Under the pieces are notes generated by a model. It saw only the letters and a list, made by a program, of their open reading frames with translations. It was not told the origin of the DNA and searched no databases. A program made the position numbers and the translations under genes. Shown piece after piece: positions 63,071 to 64,000 of a DNA stretch of 64,000 nt. The stretch's first letter is position 1. The number at the start of each line of letters is the position of its first letter. Origin of the DNA: Pseudomonadota bacterium (lineage in GTDB: Bacteria; Pseudomonadota; Alphaproteobacteria; Rhizobiales; Hyphomicrobiaceae); NCBI GenBank assembly GCA_023387235.1, contig JAEWIJ010000199.1:26987-90986 (forward strand). Direction: 5' to 3'.

Positions 63071-64000
63071 TTACTTCGGCACTGTGACGGGCAGCGGCAT
63101 CTTGGCCGCCGGGATCGTCGCGACGAGCTCCAGAACGTCGTTGTCCTTGGCGTCCTTCTTGATGCGGAAGTGATACATGTCCTGCATGGCCTGATGGTCC
63201 TCCTTGCGGAAGGTCATCGTGCCCTTGGGCGTCTCGAAGCTCATGCCTTCCATGGCCGCGATCAGCTTCTCGGTGTCCGTCGATCCGGCCTTGGTGAGAC
63301 CCGCGACGACCGCCGCTGCGGCCGAGAATCCGCCGGCGACGAAGAAGTCGGGCGGCGCGCCGTGCCGCTTGGTGTACTCGGTCTTCAGCCAGTCATTGAG
63401 CGGGTTCTTCGGGAAGTCGAAGTAGTAGTAGATGCCGCCCTCGGTGCCGGCGAACTGCTTCCAGGCATTCATGACGGGCAGGATGTTGCCGCCCGGCGCA
63501 AGCGCGATGTTGAAGCGCTCGGGCTTCATGTCGGCGAACTTCGCGAGCGGATGCGGACCCGCCCAGATGAAACCGATGATGCGCTTGCCGGGCTGATCCT
63601 TGAGCGCATTGAAAAGCCGCTCGGCGAATGGCGCGAAGTCCGCCGTGTTGCCGGCCGCATATTCCTCCGCGACGATCTTGGCCTTCGGGCGCAGCGACGC
63701 GAGCGCTTCCTTGTAAGCCTTCACGCCATCGCGGCCGAACGCGGTGTCGAGCCCCAGCATGCCGATCGCGACATCCTCGTTCTCGGGAACGGTCGCGACT
63801 GCGGCGAGCGCATCCTGGTAGGACGAGCGCCCGGTGCGGAAGATGTAGCGGTTCCATTTGGCGCCGGTGATCGAATCGGCGACGGCCGGCTCGACGATCA
63901 GCACCTTCTTGAATTCCTCGGCGACCGGCAGCATGGCGAGCGCGATCGGCGAGCCGGTCGTGCCCACGGCGCTGTCCGCCGTGTCGTCGGCGGTGCATTA
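63071..64000 (-). CDS. livK: ABC transporter substrate-binding protein LivK-like (5' end beyond the window)
   Basis: About 298 residues of a periplasmic binding protein are visible. ALAMLPVAEEFKKVLIVEPA and VADSITGAKWNRYIFRTGRS are the typical Leu/Ile/Val- or amide-binding blocks of the HAAT family, with FIWAGPHPLAKFADMKPERF and DKEDHQAMQDMYHF-like FRKEDHQAMQDMYHFRIKKD closing blocks. The signal peptide and first lobe lie beyond 64000. In this frame a TAA codon falls at 64000-63998, and the 30 bases after it do not look like the family, so the real gene may be shifted or damaged at the edge. It is first in the liv operon. Confidence 0.85.

Overview
The window is GC-rich (about 60%), densely coded DNA from an alphaproteobacterium, most likely of the Hyphomicrobiales (Rhizobiales). 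Grounds: an HWE-type histidine kinase, EcfG-like stress promoters, FixK/FNR-type boxes, several protein types I associate with rhizobia (DHCW-type cupin, DUF6622/DUF6790-like membrane proteins, secretory lipase), and degenerate intergenic repeats like those of Bradyrhizobium relatives. I see no tRNA, rRNA, CRISPR array or intact transposase. The window ends inside a livK gene.

Region 1 (1-12.3 kb) is a stress and envelope block: a 5'-truncated TspO remnant, an Ntn-type amidase, an L,D-transpeptidase, a single-domain response regulator, a cupin, a stand-alone CinA-C amidase, an ElaB/YqjE/YihY membrane operon, a YflT-like stress protein with an EF-hand protein, a PAS-HWE kinase, a frameshifted universal stress protein, a Spy/CpxP-like protein and a CBS-CBS-BON protein. 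Two EcfG-like promoters and two TTGAC-N4-GTCAA boxes lie here.

Region 2 (12.3-17.4 kb) is the most distinctive stretch. Five small exported c-type cytochromes sit together, one fused to five TPR repeats, with no catalytic redox subunit beside them. A third FNR/FixK-type box precedes the cytochrome run, and an OprD-like porin follows. Together with the two boxes of region 1 this suggests a low-oxygen regulon. Region 3 (17.8-22.9 kb) is an aspT-asdA-aspT operon: an aspartate beta-decarboxylase between two aspartate:alanine antiporters.

Region 4 (23-31.4 kb), read leftward, is a translationally coupled operon of a Tat-exported GH31 glycosidase, a secretory lipase, an outer-membrane barrel and an L,D-transpeptidase. 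The GH31 enzyme looks like a sulfoquinovosidase except that the sulfonate-clamp Arg is Gln. Small membrane and exported proteins flank it. Region 5 (31.8-44.4 kb) has a LuxR regulator, a DegP-like protease, a small secreted repeat protein, an HSL-type hydrolase without its nucleophilic Ser, a 968-residue winged-helix/NB-ARC/TPR regulator divergent from an isochorismatase and three alpha/beta hydrolases, and a heavily broken catalase pseudogene.

Region 6 (44.6-64 kb) is metabolic: glutaminase with an MFS exporter, an FAD/NAD(P)-binding protein, a LysR-YeiH pair, two aldehyde dehydrogenases around a MoeA homologue, a DUF2325 coiled-coil protein, an aldo/keto reductase with a nitroreductase, a DHCW-type cupin, a PsiF-like protein, and a livKGFHM branched-chain amino acid (or amide) ABC transporter operon. 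Function calls come from motifs read by eye; no database search was run.
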